Of a stretch of 33,376 bases of DNA, positions 30,480 to 33,376 are shown in pieces (the first letter of the stretch is position 1; each line of letters begins with the position of its first letter). This DNA comes from Candidatus Latescibacterota bacterium (GTDB lineage: Bacteria; Latescibacterota; UBA2968; UBA8231). The translations under genes and the position numbers were made by a program. The stretch lies in the NCBI GenBank assembly GCA_022827165.1, contig JAJDTN010000076.1:1-33376 (forward strand). The letters are read 5' to 3'. Under the pieces are notes generated by a model. It was not told where the DNA came from, ran no database searches, and saw only the letters and a program-made list of their open reading frames with translations.

Positions 30480-30983
30480 ATGCAGTGCGAGTCCTGCAAG
30501 AAGCGTGAGGCCGCCGTGGACCTCACCATCGTCTCCGGCGACGACAAGCGCAGCCTGCGCCTGTGCCCCCGCTGCGCCCGCCGCGAGAGCGGCGTCCGGC
30601 CGAAGGCCCCGGCCAAGGCGGTCACCAAGATCAACGTCGTCCTGGGCCACCTCGCCGTCGAGAGCCAGGACGCCGAGTGCCCCGACTGCGGCCTCACCTA
30701 CGAGCGCTTCCGCGAGCACGGCCGCCTCGGCTGCCCCGCCTGCTACGCCGCCTTCGGGGCGCCCATGCGCCGGCTCCTGCGGCGCATCCACGGCGCCGAC
30801 TCCCACGTCGGCCGCGAGCCCCGCCCCCCGGAGGCTGCCGCCGCCGGGCCCGCCGGGAACGCCGACCGGGGCGATTCCGACCGATTGGAGCAGTTGCGCC
30901 GCGAGCTGCGGCAGGCGGTCGCGGAGGAGTCCTACGAGAAGGCCGCCGAGCTGCGGGACCGCATCCGCCGGAGCGCGCCGTGA
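30480..30983 (+). CDS. mcsA: McsA-like zinc protein with UVR motif
   Basis: 167 aa from the ATG at 30480. Four CxxC pairs (C3/C6, C29/C32, C67/C70, C85/C88) make two zinc sites in the N-terminal half. The C-terminal coiled segment LEQLRRELRQAVAEESYEKA with AELRDRIR is the UvrB/UvrC motif. This is the layout of McsA, the activator of the arginine kinase McsB. The next gene is mcsB, coupled by GTGA (30980-30983), and clpC follows. ctsR, the repressor gene that heads this operon in Firmicutes, is absent. Confidence 0.92.
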   Translation: MQCESCKKREAAVDLTIVSGDDKRSLRLCPRCARRESGVRPKAPAKAVTKINVVLGHLAVESQDAECPDCGLTYERFREHGRLGCPACYAAFGAPMRRLLRRIHGADSHVGREPRPPEAAAAGPAGNADRGDSDRLEQLRRELRQAVAEESYEKAAELRDRIRRSAP

Positions 30984-32038
30984 ACCTCGACCCCCTGGTC
31001 GGCGCCACCCCCAGCTGGATGGGCGGCGAGGACGACGCCGACGGCATGGTCGTCAGCAGCCGCGTGCGGCTCGCCCGCAACCTGGCCGGCTATCCCTTCC
31101 CGGGGCGCATCACCGCCGAGCAGCAGCAGCAGGTGATCGAGCAGGTCCTCTCCGCGGCCCGGGGCAGCGCCTCCCTGGGCGACGCCACCTACTATCCCAT
31201 GGACCCCCTCGACACCTCCGAGCGGCGGCTCCTCGTGGAGCGCCACCTCATCAGTCCCGCCCTGGCCGAGGACAAGGGCGGGGGGGTCCTGTACAACCGC
31301 GACGAGTCCCTCAGCGTGATGATCAACGAGGAGGACCACCTGCGCCTGCAGGCGATCCACCCGGGCACCCGGGGCCGCGAGGCCTGGGCCGCCGTCTCCT
31401 CCTTCGACGACGAGCTGCTGGGGGTCCTCTCCTGCGCCCACGATCCCGACCTCGGCTTCCTCACCGCCTGTCCGACCAACACCGGCACCGGCCTGCGCAT
31501 CTCCGTCCTCATCCACCTGCCGGCCCTGGTCCTCACCGAGGAGATGGAGCGCGTCCTGCAGGGGCTCGGCCAGCTCTCCTTCACCGTCCGTGGGGTCTAC
31601 GGCGAGGGCTCCAACGCGGCGGGCAACCTCTTCCAGGTGTCGAACCAGGCCACCCTCGGCGCCGACGAGGCGATGATCGTCGACTCCCTCATCGCCATCA
31701 CCGACAAGCTGATCGAGTGCGAGCGCGACGCCCAGGAGTCGCTCATGGAAGAGGCGCGGGCCCAGGTGGAGGACAAGGTCTGGCGCGCCTGGGCCCTCCT
31801 CGGCAGCGCCCGCGTCCTGTCGAGCCAGGAGCTGATGAACCTGCTGTCGGCGGTGCGCCTGGGCCGCACCCTCGGCCTCGTCGGCGGCGTCACCTCCAGC
31901 TTCCTCAACCACCTGATGATCGCCACCCAGCCCTCCCACCTGCGGGCCGAGGCCGGCTCCAATCTCGAGCCGGAGGAGCGCGACATGCGCCGCGCCGACC
32001 TCGTCCGCCGCCGGATGGCGGAGGCCGGAAAACCCTGA
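30980..32038 (+). CDS. mcsB: Protein-arginine kinase (McsB)
   Basis: 352 aa from a GTG overlapping the mcsA stop. It is related to phosphagen kinases but lacks their N-terminal domain. Visible motifs are VVSSRVRLARNLAGYPFPGR, MINEEDHLRLQAI, TACPTNTGTGLRISVLIHLP (C164 and R173) and VRGVYGEGSNAAGNLFQVSN. McsB phosphorylates arginine residues on proteins and marks them for degradation by ClpC-ClpP. The C-terminal half contains the helical region with the pArg-binding pocket (VRLGRTLGLVGG). Its stop is followed by about 90 bases carrying the clpC promoter. Confidence 0.95.
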   Translation: MNLDPLVGATPSWMGGEDDADGMVVSSRVRLARNLAGYPFPGRITAEQQQQVIEQVLSAARGSASLGDATYYPMDPLDTSERRLLVERHLISPALAEDKGGGVLYNRDESLSVMINEEDHLRLQAIHPGTRGREAWAAVSSFDDELLGVLSCAHDPDLGFLTACPTNTGTGLRISVLIHLPALVLTEEMERVLQGLGQLSFTVRGVYGEGSNAAGNLFQVSNQATLGADEAMIVDSLIAITDKLIECERDAQESLMEEARAQVEDKVWRAWALLGSARVLSSQELMNLLSAVRLGRTLGLVGGVTSSFLNHLMIATQPSHLRAEAGSNLEPEERDMRRADLVRRRMAEAGKP

Positions 32039-32061
32039 CCCGGGGCCCCGGCCGGGGACCA

Positions 32062-32090
32062 TTGACACCGATTGGACCCCTCCGTAGCTT
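32062..32090 (+). promoter_or_regulatory. clpC promoter
   Basis: A perfect TTGACA (32062-32067), a 17-base spacer and TAGCTT (32085-32090) make a strong sigma70-type promoter. The leader is about 35 bases and ends in CGGAGG (32115-32120), nine bases before the ATG. I see neither a CtsR-type heptamer repeat nor a CIRCE inverted repeat here. Confidence 0.75.
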
Positions 32091-32129
32091 GGCTTTCGAC
32101 CGTCTGACAAACCCCGGAGGTTGTTGTAA

Positions 32130-33376
<1,247 letters not shown>

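Overview
This window looks like chromosomal DNA from a GC-rich, diderm (Gram-negative-type) bacterium. Two observations point to the FCB side of the tree (Krumholzibacteriota, Eisenbacteria, Latescibacterota or similar uncultured lineages). First, it has outer-membrane lipoprotein machinery (LolA-, LolC/E- and LolD-like) and a lipobox lipoprotein. Second, several secreted proteins end in the 'N(F/Y)PNPFNP ... SG(I/V)YYY ... KKM' C-terminal domain that these lineages use as a sorting tail. Assignment to a phylum is inference, because there is no rRNA or other decisive marker. All genes except the first run on the + strand.

Layout. (1) Positions 1 to about 850 form a lower-GC patch with one minus-strand two-TM protein (possibly SLATT-like). 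The patch abuts a truncated TPR-like gene end, which suggests an insertion. (2) 1055-4803 is a HEAT-repeat lipoprotein coupled to hisG-hisD-hisB. (3) 4804-5990 holds three tandem copies of a small protein family with an E/G/R/Q-rich coiled region. One copy has membrane segments. The other two lack exactly that part and start at the equivalent internal Met. (4) 6011-8563 is a YfhO-like multi-pass membrane protein. (5) 8749-15465 encodes two secreted modular proteins. The first, 1683 aa, carries Ig-like modules, an acidic repeat, a dockerin-like pair, a cohesin-like domain and a sorting tail, behind two good promoters. The second is smaller, with a cohesin-like N-terminus and the same type of tail. 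Strong hairpins follow both genes. (6) 15557-16921 holds a MoaD-MoaE fusion, a small dual-specificity-type phosphatase and a zinc-ribbon miniprotein. (7) 16941-21887 is a tightly overlapped run: YbbR-like protein, tsaD, a VWA membrane protein and a lamin-tail-domain secreted protein. (8) 21971-26788 is ftsK, lolA and a secreted S8 protease. (9) 26844-32038 is a membrane-anchored hypothetical, prfB with the canonical +1 programmed frameshift, lolC/E-like, lolD-like, mcsA and mcsB. (10) clpC starts at 32130 behind its own promoter and runs off the window.

The genes are mostly housekeeping, arranged as translationally coupled chains. Nine junctions are 4-base ATGA or GTGA overlaps. Themes are histidine synthesis, cell envelope and surface-protein export, molybdopterin synthesis, tRNA modification (TsaD), chromosome segregation (FtsK), translation termination (RF2) and protein-arginine-phosphate quality control (McsA-McsB-ClpC). 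The least explained parts are the tandem small-protein cluster (4804-5909), the giant surface protein with its neighbour, and the insert at the left edge. I saw no rRNA, tRNA, CRISPR array, transposase or phage genes.
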